Of a stretch of 64,000 nt of DNA, positions 1 to 7,960 are shown piece by piece. How positions within the stretch are numbered: position 1 is the first letter of the stretch; each line of letters begins with the position of its first letter. The notes under the pieces are model-generated. The model was not told where the DNA came from. It worked only from the letters and a program-made list of their open reading frames with translations, and searched no databases. The position numbers and the translations under genes were made by a program. This stretch comes from Bacteroidetes bacterium 43-16 (lineage in GTDB: Bacteria; Bacteroidota; Bacteroidia; Chitinophagales; Chitinophagaceae), in NCBI GenBank assembly GCA_001897525.1, contig MKTB01000007.1:62001-126000 (forward strand), given 5' to 3'.

Positions 1-432
1 GGCAAAGCGGATACAATTGCCCGCCATTTCAAGATTCACCAGGCTCTCCAGGATAGGGATATGGTTAATATTACCCAGGGCGATCTGCTCCAGCAGAAAC
101 TGGCTAAATATCATCACCTCATCTTTGAACTGGAAATTGCTTTTGGGATAGTAAGCCCAGAATTGACGGGTGTACTCCCGCGTACGCTCACCCAGGATAT
201 TGCAGGTATAAGGCATAAGGTCATACAAAGGGGTAAAGCGGTTGATCTGGTACAACATACAGCTGGTACCTATACCCCTGCTCTGCTGCAATAAGAATAT
301 AATCCTGTCTTTTTCAAGCGATGTAAGAACATACTTTTCATCCAGCAACTCCGGATTTTGTTTAACGGCTCTGCAAAAGTCTCCATTCGCTACAAGGTCA
401 GCAAAAGCCTGTTGAAATTCCTTTAAGGACAT
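1..432 (-). CDS. MNIO partner protein (DUF2063/HvfC-like or ChrI-like), partial
   Basis: This minus-strand frame starts at an ATG at 432 and stays open for 144 codons to the window edge, so the C-terminus is missing. The N-terminus (MSLKEFQQAFADLVANGDFCRAVK) resembles the start of DUF2063-type proteins, which sit next to DUF692 enzymes and are thought to bind the peptide substrate. It is rich in aromatic residues (YTRQFWAYYPKSNF) and looks mainly helical. The start codon overlaps the end of the DUF692 gene by 10 bases, which suggests translational coupling and a joint complex. The family assignment rests on position, the N-terminal pattern and helical character. It is not certain whether it belongs to the HvfC, ChrI or another partner class. 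Confidence 0.6.
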   Translation of the reverse strand, partial: MSLKEFQQAFADLVANGDFCRAVKQNPELLDEKYVLTSLEKDRIIFLLQQSRGIGTSCMLYQINRFTPLYDLMPYTCNILGERTREYTRQFWAYYPKSNFQFKDEVMIFSQFLLEQIALGNINHIPILESLVNLEMAGNCIRFA

Positions 433-1313
433 ACGATGTTTTTTGATTTCAGACAGATCGCTCTGGCGTGTTCCAATTGTTCTAAGATACCTTCATTACC
501 CATAGTGTTGAAATAGGATTCATGAAACTCAAACGTGACACCCCTGAGATTGGGACAATTAGGCACCACATAATCCAGCAGCTCCCATACTTCATCATTG
601 CATCTCCCGGAATGAGAATCCAGGTACATTTCGCCGATCACATTACCTCCGGCAATATGAATCTCTACCACATCTTTCAGGTCCAGGCTATCGATAAACT
701 GTTTACGGTCAAAATTAAAATTAGTGGCATTGGCATGCACATTATGCAGATCCAGTAATAAACCGCAACCGCTTCTGTTGCACAGTTCGGCTAAGAATGC
801 GCCCTCTTCATACTTTTCCTCATTAAATTTTACGAAATAAACATTGTTCTCCATCAGGAAAGGGGTGTCTACTTTTTCCTTTATCTGCCCTATCTTGCCG
901 GTAAGCATTTCCATCACCTCTTCATCAAAGGTAAGGGGCAAAGCCAGGCAGGTACTGTATTCTGTAACTTCCTCATCATGTACCTTGCTGTAAGAAAGAT
1001 GATCACTGTTCCATAAAAATCCGAACTGCTCCTGCAGGCGGATCACATTGTCTAAATATGCTTCATCAAAATAACCGGCAGTACCCAGCGAAAAGCCCAC
1101 ATGATGCGCTACGAGCGGCCAGCGCTGTCCCAGTTCCAAAATGCGCTTTTCATAAGCAGGAAACATATCAAAACGACCCGCTGCACCTACACCTTTATCT
1201 GAAAACCAGGTATCAGGTATAATCTCTATATAATCTACAGCATCTGGTACGGTGTCCAACAGGGTATCAAGCGACCTGTTGTACAGTATCCCAACACCTA
1301 CAAAATCATTCAT
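423..1313 (-). CDS. DUF692 family multinuclear non-heme iron oxidative enzyme (MNIO)
   Basis: A 296-residue protein, the normal length for DUF692 TIM-barrel enzymes. These bind two or three iron ions and oxidatively modify cysteine or other residues of ribosomal peptides (MbnB, TglH and ChrH are family members). Likely metal and active-site residues are visible: His70/His71 in AHHVGFSLG, Asp104-His105 in NSDHLS, Glu155 in MENNV, Asp188/His190/His193 in DLHNVHANATN, His219 in EIHIAGG, Asp232/His234 in DSHSGRC and Glu262/His264 in FEFH. All look intact, so the enzyme should be active. It lies 89 bases downstream of a small cysteine-repeat peptide gene and overlaps the partner gene. Together these make a three-gene RiPP-type cluster. 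The reaction carried out here cannot be read from the sequence. Confidence 0.9.
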   Translation of the reverse strand: MNDFVGVGILYNRSLDTLLDTVPDAVDYIEIIPDTWFSDKGVGAAGRFDMFPAYEKRILELGQRWPLVAHHVGFSLGTAGYFDEAYLDNVIRLQEQFGFLWNSDHLSYSKVHDEEVTEYSTCLALPLTFDEEVMEMLTGKIGQIKEKVDTPFLMENNVYFVKFNEEKYEEGAFLAELCNRSGCGLLLDLHNVHANATNFNFDRKQFIDSLDLKDVVEIHIAGGNVIGEMYLDSHSGRCNDEVWELLDYVVPNCPNLRGVTFEFHESYFNTMGNEGILEQLEHARAICLKSKNIVCP

Positions 1314-1332
1314 AAGTCTATGTTTTAAATAA

Positions 1333-1379
1333 AAAATAGATATAACAATACATTTGTTAATGTCCGTTATATCTATTTT
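1333..1379 (-). terminator. terminator/attenuator hairpin between peptide gene and MNIO gene
   Basis: A perfect 14-base inverted repeat (1333-1346 with 1366-1379) encloses a loop that itself folds as ACATT/AATGT around AACA. Read on the minus strand, the 3' arm ends in a T-rich run. It starts 23 bases after the peptide stop codon. It fits a partial terminator or mRNA-stabilising 3' end that lets the precursor be made in excess over its enzymes. Confidence 0.75.
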
Positions 1380-1402
1380 CTCAGGAAATTAAAATAAGCT
1401 GC

Positions 1403-1618
1403 TTAAATTTTTTCGGAGAATACGCCAACATAGTCAGCAATTTTTCCACCGGTAAATCCAGATCTGCAAGTTGGGCAGGTTGGCGGAATGCCGGTAAATC
1501 CGGAACGACATTCAGGACATAAAGGATCAAATCCAGGAATATCTTCTTCTCTGAAATTAGTCTGAACAGGCCTGTTAGATAATGTGGTTACTTCTGATTG
1601 GTTTGTTTGATTTTTCAT
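1403..1618 (-). CDS. candidate MNIO-modified RiPP precursor peptide with two CPxCRSGFTG units
   Basis: A 71-residue peptide directly upstream of the DUF692 enzyme on the same strand. The first 33 residues are polar and cysteine-free, like a leader. Residues 34-43 (CPECRSGFTG) and 48-57 (CPTCRSGFTG) form two near-identical units with a 14-residue period. The four cysteines are 34, 37, 48 and 51. A GG at 57-58 precedes a 13-residue tail with Tyr and Phe. There is no signal peptide or membrane segment. The encoding DNA of the two units differs at six synonymous codons, so the peptide, not just the DNA, is conserved. Alternative: a tiny four-cysteine zinc ribbon (CxxC-x10-CxxC). The DUF692 neighbour and the duplicated core favour a modified peptide. 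The product is unknown. Confidence 0.75.
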   Translation of the reverse strand: MKNQTNQSEVTTLSNRPVQTNFREEDIPGFDPLCPECRSGFTGIPPTCPTCRSGFTGGKIADYVGVFSEKI

Positions 1619-2508
1619 TTCTTTTCTAAGTTTAGATGTCTCCTACTCTATAAGCTTTTCGGAATACGCTTGTATTGTGTACATTAAAAATAATCCATTT
1701 AGATAATAAAAAAAAATATTTTTCTGGCACCGTATTATAACAGGCAATACAAATATTCGGAAATAGCCTATTACAACATAATTAAAAACCATGTAACGAT
1801 GTCTCCACCTGTCTCATAAAGAAGATAAGCGTACTTCCGTTATATTTTGTCGTTTAAACACAAACTAAAGTAATCATCAATGCAGACTTATCTGCAAAAA
1901 AATAATTACGGTTAATAAGAACCCGCTCCTGACAAGGATTACAAAAAAACAGCCTGTATGAATTAATCATTTTTTTTGCGGAAATTAAGCGTCCTCAAAC
2001 AAAGTCTGCTTTTAGCAAAAAAAACATATTTAAAATCTGATTTCTTTTTTATACTTTGTGCAAAATATCTCAAATTTGCAAACTTGTTATAATCCTTTTG
2101 CTATTTAAATAACAAGTACTGCTACAGACAGATACTTACATTGAATTATCTTTTTTGTTTCATACTACGGGTCCTCCTTTAGCATGCTCTCATGCATAAA
2201 AGGCAGGGCCTTTTCTTTTGACTACCCTGTCAACATTTCCTATTACCAAGCTTAAAAAAAATAAGTGTCTTTTTTGATGACAATATCAAGAAGCAGGCTG
2301 CTTATGCTTTGCCTTGAAGCACCTTTCTTCTGCCATTCAAATAGCTGCATTAAGCGACATAAAAAAGCTGCAACATTTCAGGAAAAAAAATATTGCCGGT
2401 CAATAAGGGTATTCCTGTAGTACCTCGTCTAAAATGAGTTAACCGATTCAAAGTAATATTATAGCTAAGCAGGACGGCTGTCACCGGGCCTTATTGATCT
2501 CTATTAAA
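1619..2508. other. 890-base AT-rich non-coding region
   Basis: No convincing gene is seen on either strand. The left end must hold the promoter of the cysteine-repeat peptide gene (minus), though no clean TTTG/TAnnTTTG pair is visible there. The right end must hold the promoter or leader of the glycosylation cassette (plus). A strong plus-strand terminator-like hairpin sits at 2170-2219 with no plus-strand gene before it. Confidence 0.6.
2170..2219 (+). terminator. orphan intrinsic terminator (possible small RNA end or leader attenuator)
   Basis: An inner stem GCATG/CATGC (2182-2186, 2191-2195) with a CTCT loop sits on an outer GC-rich stem (2170-2180 with 2198-2210, with two bulged bases) and is followed by TTTTCTTTT. 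No plus-strand gene lies upstream within the window. It may end a small RNA or act in the leader of the gene starting at 2509, about 290 bases away. Confidence 0.6.
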
Positions 2509-3081
2509 ATGAAACAAAACAAAACAAAAAGCAGTGTAGCCACCCCTCCTAAACCGCTTCAAAGAACGGTGCGCCAGGAACACCATAAGCAAGCGGCTAT
2601 ACGTATCCCCGCCATCGTAGTGAACCTGATCGCAGGTATAATATTCCTTGCCGTGATCACCTTCGTAAAAAACAATAACAGGGGATATAACTGGATGTGG
2701 GAAGGTCTTATAAAGGGTAACATAGCCACAATGGAACAATACGCTGAGGCCACCAATGACCAGAAAAACCAGGAGCGGCATGGCAACTTCTTTACGTTCA
2801 TGGACTACATCAATAAAAAAACCCCCGAAAATGCCATCATATTAATGCCCGGAGATAGTATCCTCAATCAGCTCAATCCAAAACTAAAATTATCCGGGTT
2901 AAAGAACAGGAATATGGTCACTTTCTTCATCTACCCAAGAAAAGCAGTTTACTCGGATAGTGAATACGACAAAAAAGAACTGTCCAAAGCCAATTATGTA
3001 GCGCTTGTCAATCTTAACACAGCACAGTCAAAGAATGACCCTAATCCAAAACAAGCCTTTTCCGTTCAACCCTTACCTTAA
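2509..3081 (+). CDS. membrane-anchored protein of unknown function, glycosylation cassette
   Basis: About 190 residues. The ATG at 2509 is preferred over an in-frame TTG at 2494. A basic cytoplasmic N-terminus is followed by one membrane segment at about residues 36-54 (VVNLIAGIIFLAVITFV), and the remaining 135 residues are probably extracytoplasmic. The outer part includes a stretch NAIILMPGDSILNQL that resembles the soluble ends of some GT-C sugar transferases. No named family is recognised. It is followed after 12 bases by a polytopic GT-C-like protein and then a GT2 enzyme. The likely role is an accessory or acceptor-binding subunit of that glycosyltransferase, inferred only from position. 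Confidence 0.6.
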   Translation: MKQNKTKSSVATPPKPLQRTVRQEHHKQAAIRIPAIVVNLIAGIIFLAVITFVKNNNRGYNWMWEGLIKGNIATMEQYAEATNDQKNQERHGNFFTFMDYINKKTPENAIILMPGDSILNQLNPKLKLSGLKNRNMVTFFIYPRKAVYSDSEYDKKELSKANYVALVNLNTAQSKNDPNPKQAFSVQPLP

Positions 3082-3093
3082 ACCCTTGTCATC

Positions 3094-4488
3094 ATGTTAA
3101 TTATTGGTACCGTCCTTACTATTTTACTTGGATTTATCATCGTGCAATGTATACTAAAGCAATCAGATCTTTTAGTGGCACTAGGCTTATCTGGAATGGT
3201 GGGACTAGGCATTCAGACGCTCTATATGTTCGTGTCAAACGCAATGGGTTTACCGATTACGGCCATCTCCACAGTAATATTCTCTGTAGTTGCTTTAATT
3301 TTTTTTGGGGCAGGTTATTATTACCAGACCGCCACCATTCCTTTTGGTAAAAAATACTTCGCAGGATTTAGTTTCTCTAAAGATATAGGCTCCGTTAATG
3401 TGATATGGCTGCTCTCCTTTGCGTTCACGGTTTATATTGTCTACATTATATCTCTTAAATCCCTTTTTTGGCCTACCTATGCCCATGATGCCCTTACCTC
3501 CTTTGACCTGTTTGCCAAAGGTATTGCCCGGGAAGAAACGCTGTTAAACAGCCTCATCATGGAAAAACGAGTAGGTCCGGGAGCCGCTTACCCACCCTTT
3601 TACAGTTTAGGTGTGGCCTATTTTTACCAGATAGGATATGAAAATGCAAATACCATTTCTGTCCTGTTCCTCGTTTTCTTTACCATTTCGTTTTATGCAG
3701 TAAGCAGAGTATTGTTACATAATTCAACCAGCGCTGCATTTTTCACCTTTATGGCGATCAGTATCCCGGAATTTATCGGGCAATCGGCGATCAATATTAC
3801 CAGTTGCCCCCAAGCCATGATGGTCTCCTTATCCATTGCCTGCTTCATGATCTGGTTTAATCAGCGAGCGCGCATCAATTACCTTAACCTTTCCGCAGTG
3901 TTAATGGGATTAGCAGGTTTTTTAAGAAGTGAAACAGTAGTTTATATGTTACCCGTCTTTACTCTGCTAGCCGGCTTATTCCTGTTCAAAAAAGGCATTA
4001 AGCCCGCAGCAGTCGCCCGGTTTATTATCCTAGCGGTACTACCCCTTGCTTTATGGCAAATCTTCTTAAAACTGAATGCCGGGATAATGGAAAAATTTGT
4101 TCAGATTGAATTCTCCCATTCCTTCGACAGCCAGCAATTGGCCACATCCGGTCGCCTGATGTCCGGCATTATTTTCAGCGCCCAGTTTTTTGGCATTACC
4201 CCATACATAGGTATCCTTAGCTTGATCCTTTCTTTAATCGCTTTAAAATGGGGCAAGAAAGATCTCCTGTTTTTTTCACTTATCTGCATCACATTCGCAC
4301 TTTATTTACTACTGGTCAATCAAATGAAATTAAAATTTGATTCCATGGAAAACATCATCCAGTTTTCAGGCAAACGTTTTCTGTTCGGCATGGCCATTTT
4401 AATCTGGCTCAGCCTGGCCAGCAACCGTTATATATCATTACTCTTCGACAAACTACACCGGTCCCTTAGCCGCAAAAAAACACTTTAA
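3094..4488 (+). CDS. polytopic membrane protein, candidate GT-C type glycosyltransferase
   Basis: 464 residues with about 11-12 hydrophobic segments. After the third or fourth segment an extracytoplasmic loop contains WPTYAHDALTSFDLFAKG and later AAYPPFYSLGVAYFYQ. The acidic residue in the first loop and the PPFYSL motif before the next helix match the layout of GT-C enzymes (PMT and ArnT relatives), which use polyprenyl-phosphate sugars as donors. The next gene encodes a GT2 enzyme of the type that makes such donors, so the two may form a donor-synthesis and transfer pair. The acceptor is unknown. The assignment is by topology and context, and sequence similarity to characterised members looks low. 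Confidence 0.6.
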   Translation: MLIIGTVLTILLGFIIVQCILKQSDLLVALGLSGMVGLGIQTLYMFVSNAMGLPITAISTVIFSVVALIFFGAGYYYQTATIPFGKKYFAGFSFSKDIGSVNVIWLLSFAFTVYIVYIISLKSLFWPTYAHDALTSFDLFAKGIAREETLLNSLIMEKRVGPGAAYPPFYSLGVAYFYQIGYENANTISVLFLVFFTISFYAVSRVLLHNSTSAAFFTFMAISIPEFIGQSAINITSCPQAMMVSLSIACFMIWFNQRARINYLNLSAVLMGLAGFLRSETVVYMLPVFTLLAGLFLFKKGIKPAAVARFIILAVLPLALWQIFLKLNAGIMEKFVQIEFSHSFDSQQLATSGRLMSGIIFSAQFFGITPYIGILSLILSLIALKWGKKDLLFFSLICITFALYLLLVNQMKLKFDSMENIIQFSGKRFLFGMAILIWLSLASNRYISLLFDKLHRSLSRKKTL

Positions 4489-4509
4489 TTGATCTCAACT
4501 CATTTTCGC

Positions 4510-5190
4510 ATGAAGCTATCTGTAATTATCCCGACCTATAATGAAGCCAAAACCCTTGCACAATTGATTAAAAAAACACTTGCCGTTCCCATCAACAAAG
4601 AGATCATTGTGGTGGACGACGGGTCTACAGACGATACGCAAAGCGTGCTGAAGGAATTTGAAAACATGGACGATGTGATCCTGCTGTCTCATGGCTACAA
4701 CCGGGGCAAAGGACGTGCCATACGCACCGGGCGGGAAAAAACATCAGGAGATATTACCATTATCCAGGATGCAGATTTAGAAACAAATCCTAATGACTAT
4801 TTACACCTGGTAGAGCCTATTATACAAAAAAGCACCAAGGTTGTTTACGGCTCCCGTTTATTAAATCAATCCGCTGATCACAACTGGAAATACTATTATG
4901 GCGGCCGGTTCATTACTTTCATCGCCAACCTGCTTTATCGCCAAAATATTACAGATGAACCCACCTGTTACAAAGTATTTGATACCGCATTCTTTAAAAG
5001 CATTCCTTTGGAATGCGAGCGGTTTGAATTTTGCCCGGAGATCACAGCGAAGGTTAGCAAGAGAGGGATCAAAATTGTAGAATTACCCATGGAATATTTC
5101 CCCAGGAAAGCCTCTGAAGGTAAAAAACTAAAAATGAAGGACGGTTTCAAAGCCCTCTGGGTACTCCTGAAATACCGGTTTAAAAATTAA
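4510..5190 (+). CDS. family 2 glycosyltransferase, polyprenyl-phosphate-sugar synthase type (DPM1-like)
   Basis: 226 residues, the length of a catalytic-domain-only DPM1-like enzyme. The ATG at 4510 is chosen because IIPTYNE then falls at residues 6-12, as usual. An in-frame TTG at 4489 would add seven odd residues. Visible motifs are VVDDGSTDD (34-42, nucleotide binding), HGYNRGKGRAIRTG (61-74) and QDADLE (86-91, metal-binding DxD). No C-terminal membrane helices follow, so the enzyme is likely peripheral and makes an undecaprenyl-phosphate sugar on the cytoplasmic face. The gene is last in a three-gene unit with the preceding GT-C-like protein and ends at a strong terminator. The sugar cannot be deduced. 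Confidence 0.85.
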   Translation: MKLSVIIPTYNEAKTLAQLIKKTLAVPINKEIIVVDDGSTDDTQSVLKEFENMDDVILLSHGYNRGKGRAIRTGREKTSGDITIIQDADLETNPNDYLHLVEPIIQKSTKVVYGSRLLNQSADHNWKYYYGGRFITFIANLLYRQNITDEPTCYKVFDTAFFKSIPLECERFEFCPEITAKVSKRGIKIVELPMEYFPRKASEGKKLKMKDGFKALWVLLKYRFKN

Positions 5191-5583
5191 CCCCTGTCCC
5201 CCGATTTGTGCTGGCCGTTTACCCCATCAATAACACTACCCCGGCACAAGCACTTATATTCAATCCCTTTTGCTGTATGCTAAGGCTTCTTCTTTAAATG
5301 TGCATAGGCACAACTCAAAGGAGGAGCCTTTCTTATTAAATATAAGCAATGCGCTCAAATATATCTTACTAAGGCCCCATCCTTAAAACGCTTGCACTGT
5401 GTTTACCCTACAGCAGTATAGAAAAAACCGTATAAAACCCCGGGTATCAAAAAAGAAAAATCCAGGATTAACTTAATTCCTATAATTTTATTTTTTCAAT
5501 GAAAGGAACCGAATTCCACTCCCGAAAATAATTCAATCATTCAAGCTAAAAGTAAACAACACAACCATTAAACATCAGGACAT
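5191..5583. other. 393-base intergenic region
   Basis: It contains the terminator of the glycosylation cassette at 5282-5334 and presumably the promoter of the antiporter gene near its right end. The remainder is AT-rich and no further gene or repeat is seen. Confidence 0.6.
5282..5334 (+). terminator. intrinsic terminator of the glycosylation cassette
   Basis: A 14-base outer stem (5282-5295 with 5317-5330) includes two G-U pairs that form only in plus-strand RNA. The inner stem is TGTGC/GCACA with an ATAG loop, and TTTCTT follows. The two-storey architecture is like that of the orphan hairpin at 2170-2219. Confidence 0.8.
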
Positions 5584-7197
5584 ATGCACCATACCATACT
5601 CCTTATCCTTGGTCTTTTATTTGCCGCAATGCTACTCGTATTGCTGGCCAAAAGAATGAAGATCGCTTACCCGATTTTCCTGGTCATTGCAGGCTTAGGG
5701 ATCAGCTTTATACCCGGCGTTCCTATACTGCATCTCGATCCGGATATGATCTTCCTGGTCTTCCTGCCACCGCTGCTCTATGAAGCAGCCTGGTACACCT
5801 CCTGGAATGATTTCTGGAAGTGGAAACGACCCATTTCCCTGCTGGCATTTGGCCTGGTATTTTTCACTTCCACTATTGTGGCCTATTCCACCACTGCACT
5901 CATTCCCGGCTTTACTCTAGCCCTCGGTTTCCTGCTGGGTGGCATCGTGTCACCACCAGATGCCGTAGCAGCGGCCACTGTACTCAAAGGCATGAGCGTA
6001 CCGAAACGGATCATGACCATACTGGAAGGCGAAAGCCTGGTCAATGATGCCTCTTCACTCATCGTATTTAAGTTTGCACTCCTGGCGGTACTTACGGGCA
6101 CCTTTTCCATACAGGAAGCCTCCGGCCAGTTTTTCATGGTCGCAGGTATGGGTATCGTCGTAGGTCTGGCAGGAGCACATATTATGTATGCCGTACATCG
6201 TTTCCTCCCCACCACACCTGCAATAGATGCCGCCCTCACCGTCATGACCCCCTATCTCCTGTACCTTGCTGCCGAGCAGTTCCATTACTCCGGGGTGATG
6301 GCCGTAGTCAGCGGGGGTTTATTCATGTCCTACCGCTCCCATGAAGTCTTCCAGACCGGGAGCACCCGTATCAATATGCTGGGCGTATGGACCACCATGA
6401 TCTTTGTGATGAACGCCTTGGTATTTGTGCTCATCGGGCTGGAACTGCCCGAGATCGTTGCAGGTTTAGGCGAGTATTCAATAGCAGACGGGATCAAATA
6501 CGGCCTTATCGTGAGTGGCATCATCATTGCCTTACGCTTTCTCTGGGTCTATCCAGCCGCCCATATTCCACGCTGGCTGAGCGCCAGGGTAAGAAAAGAC
6601 CCTTCTCCCGGCTGGAAAGGGCCATTGATCATCAGCTGGGCAGGCATGAGAGGGGTTGTATCCCTGGCAACGGCCCTATCTATACCCGTTTTAATGGACG
6701 ATAAGACCACCCAGTTCCCGCAACGCAACCTCATTATTTTCATCACCTTCGTCGTGATCTTCATCACACTGGTCTTCCAGGGCCTCACCCTGCCACTGAT
6801 CATTAAACTGGCTAAAGTGAAAGAAATAGACAACATCCTCCCGGAAGAAGAACAAATGGCCGGCATACAATTACGCTTAGAAAATGTAGCCTTAAAACTG
6901 GTCAGCGAAAAGTACCAGGAACAAATGCAGCGCAACGAACTGATCCGTATTTATAAAGCCAACCTGGAAAATGATATCAGCAGCACCACGCAGCGACTGG
7001 AATCTATGGCCTGTGATGCCAGCCAGCTCAAAGAGGTAAAATCCTACCATAAACTCCTCCTTGACATTTATGCCCTGCAACGCAAAGAGCTGTTCCTGCT
7101 CCGCAAAGAAAAGTTCTTCAGCGATGAAGAGATCCGGAAAGCAGAAATGCAGCTGGACCTGGACGAATTGAAAATCACCAATAACATGCACCTCTAA
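5584..7197 (+). CDS. CPA1-family Na+/H+ antiporter
   Basis: 537 residues. The first 420 or so form about 12 membrane segments with family hallmarks: FLPPLLYEAAW (early helix), GGIVSPPDAVAAA, EGESLVNDASSL (the ND pair used for ion exchange) and SWAGMRGVVSLATALSIP. The last 110 residues are a hydrophilic, helix-rich cytoplasmic tail, as in other bacterial NhaP/YjcE-type members. The role is exchange of cytoplasmic sodium for protons in pH and salt balance. It is transcribed alone, with a perfect-stem terminator 60 bases after its stop. A second, shorter CPA1 member lies at 46042-47283. Ion preference is not readable from sequence. Confidence 0.93.
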   Translation: MHHTILLILGLLFAAMLLVLLAKRMKIAYPIFLVIAGLGISFIPGVPILHLDPDMIFLVFLPPLLYEAAWYTSWNDFWKWKRPISLLAFGLVFFTSTIVAYSTTALIPGFTLALGFLLGGIVSPPDAVAAATVLKGMSVPKRIMTILEGESLVNDASSLIVFKFALLAVLTGTFSIQEASGQFFMVAGMGIVVGLAGAHIMYAVHRFLPTTPAIDAALTVMTPYLLYLAAEQFHYSGVMAVVSGGLFMSYRSHEVFQTGSTRINMLGVWTTMIFVMNALVFVLIGLELPEIVAGLGEYSIADGIKYGLIVSGIIIALRFLWVYPAAHIPRWLSARVRKDPSPGWKGPLIISWAGMRGVVSLATALSIPVLMDDKTTQFPQRNLIIFITFVVIFITLVFQGLTLPLIIKLAKVKEIDNILPEEEQMAGIQLRLENVALKLVSEKYQEQMQRNELIRIYKANLENDISSTTQRLESMACDASQLKEVKSYHKLLLDIYALQRKELFLLRKEKFFSDEEIRKAEMQLDLDELKITNNMHL

Positions 7198-7257
7198 TAT
7201 TTCACCGGGGAACAACACATTATACTAAAAATAAATACTTAACATAAGAGCTTACGT

Positions 7258-7293
7258 AAAACAGGTCTTTTCCCAAGACCTGTTTTAACCTTT
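7258..7293 (+). terminator. intrinsic terminator after antiporter gene
   Basis: A perfect 12-base stem (7258-7269 with 7275-7286) with loop TTCCC starts and ends in A and T runs. Confidence 0.85.
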
Positions 7294-7340
7294 TGTTTTA
7301 CATAAGCCTAACAATTTAAACCATTAGAGAAAATATTATA

Positions 7341-7364
7341 GCGTAAAAATTCCTATTTTTACGC
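7341..7364. promoter_or_regulatory. 10-base-arm palindrome upstream of ECF sigma gene
   Basis: GCGTAAAAAT and ATTTTTACGC flank a 4-base centre, 25 bases before the sigma-factor start codon. It is symmetric and could be an operator or a leader hairpin. TATTTTTACG in its right arm also resembles a promoter -7 element. Confidence 0.55.
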
Positions 7365-7388
7365 CCAAACCAACAAAACAAAAAAACT

Positions 7389-7955
7389 TTGTCTAACACT
7401 TCTTACAGAAACCTTTTGGATGAAGAGCTGTTCTACCGGATTGCGCAACGCAAAGACCAGGAAGCGATGAATATGCTCTATAAGCGCTATGCCCACTTGG
7501 CAATGGGTGTAGGCTTAAAGTATTTACCTCATGAAGATGCCAAAGACATCGTACAGATCGTATTTGTAAAGATCTGGACCGATGCGGCTCAATATAAAGT
7601 TAAAAGTTTCAAGCCCTGGCTCTATACAGTGGTGAAAAACCAGTGCCTGATGCAGTTAAGAAAAACCGACCATACCGTCGAGCTTCAGGATAATGGCTTC
7701 GACTTTATGGAATATGAAGACTTATCGCATCATAAAATGGAACAGGAACAAATTCTGAGGATATTGGAATCTTGTCTGGAAAAACTGCAGGCACCCCAGA
7801 AAAACTGTATCGAACTGTTCTACAGGGGCATGAAAACATATGGCGAAATTGCTACCTTACAGCAACTCTCCGACAAACAAGTGAAGACCTACCTGCAAAA
7901 CGGACGCCGTAACCTGAAAATTTGTTTTAGTCAACATAAAAACACCAATTTATAG
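7389..7955 (+). CDS. ECF (sigma-70 family) RNA polymerase sigma factor
   Basis: 188 residues. The TTG start at 7389 is preferred because the next ATG (residue 28) would remove the start of region 2 (MLYKRYAHLAMG). Region 2 includes DAKDIVQIVFVKIW (-10 recognition helix area) and KPWLYTVVKNQCLMQLRK. Region 4 spans roughly residues 125-180 with the helix-turn-helix YGEIATLQQLSDKQVKTYL. Region 4 is less canonical than usual, with TLQQLSDKQV in place of the typical EIA-x8-VK spacing. The gene ends 5 bases before a zinc-finger membrane protein, the expected partner anti-sigma factor. A 10-base-arm palindrome precedes the gene. Confidence 0.9.
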   Translation: MSNTSYRNLLDEELFYRIAQRKDQEAMNMLYKRYAHLAMGVGLKYLPHEDAKDIVQIVFVKIWTDAAQYKVKSFKPWLYTVVKNQCLMQLRKTDHTVELQDNGFDFMEYEDLSHHKMEQEQILRILESCLEKLQAPQKNCIELFYRGMKTYGEIATLQQLSDKQVKTYLQNGRRNLKICFSQHKNTNL

Positions 7956-7960
7956 CAGCC

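Noticed and set aside
1403-1618. Reading the cysteine-repeat peptide simply as a zinc-ribbon protein
   Set aside because: CxxC-x10-CxxC would allow it, but the repeated identical RSGFTG, the leader-like front and the adjacent DUF692 enzyme fit a modified peptide better. It is kept as an alternative, not excluded.
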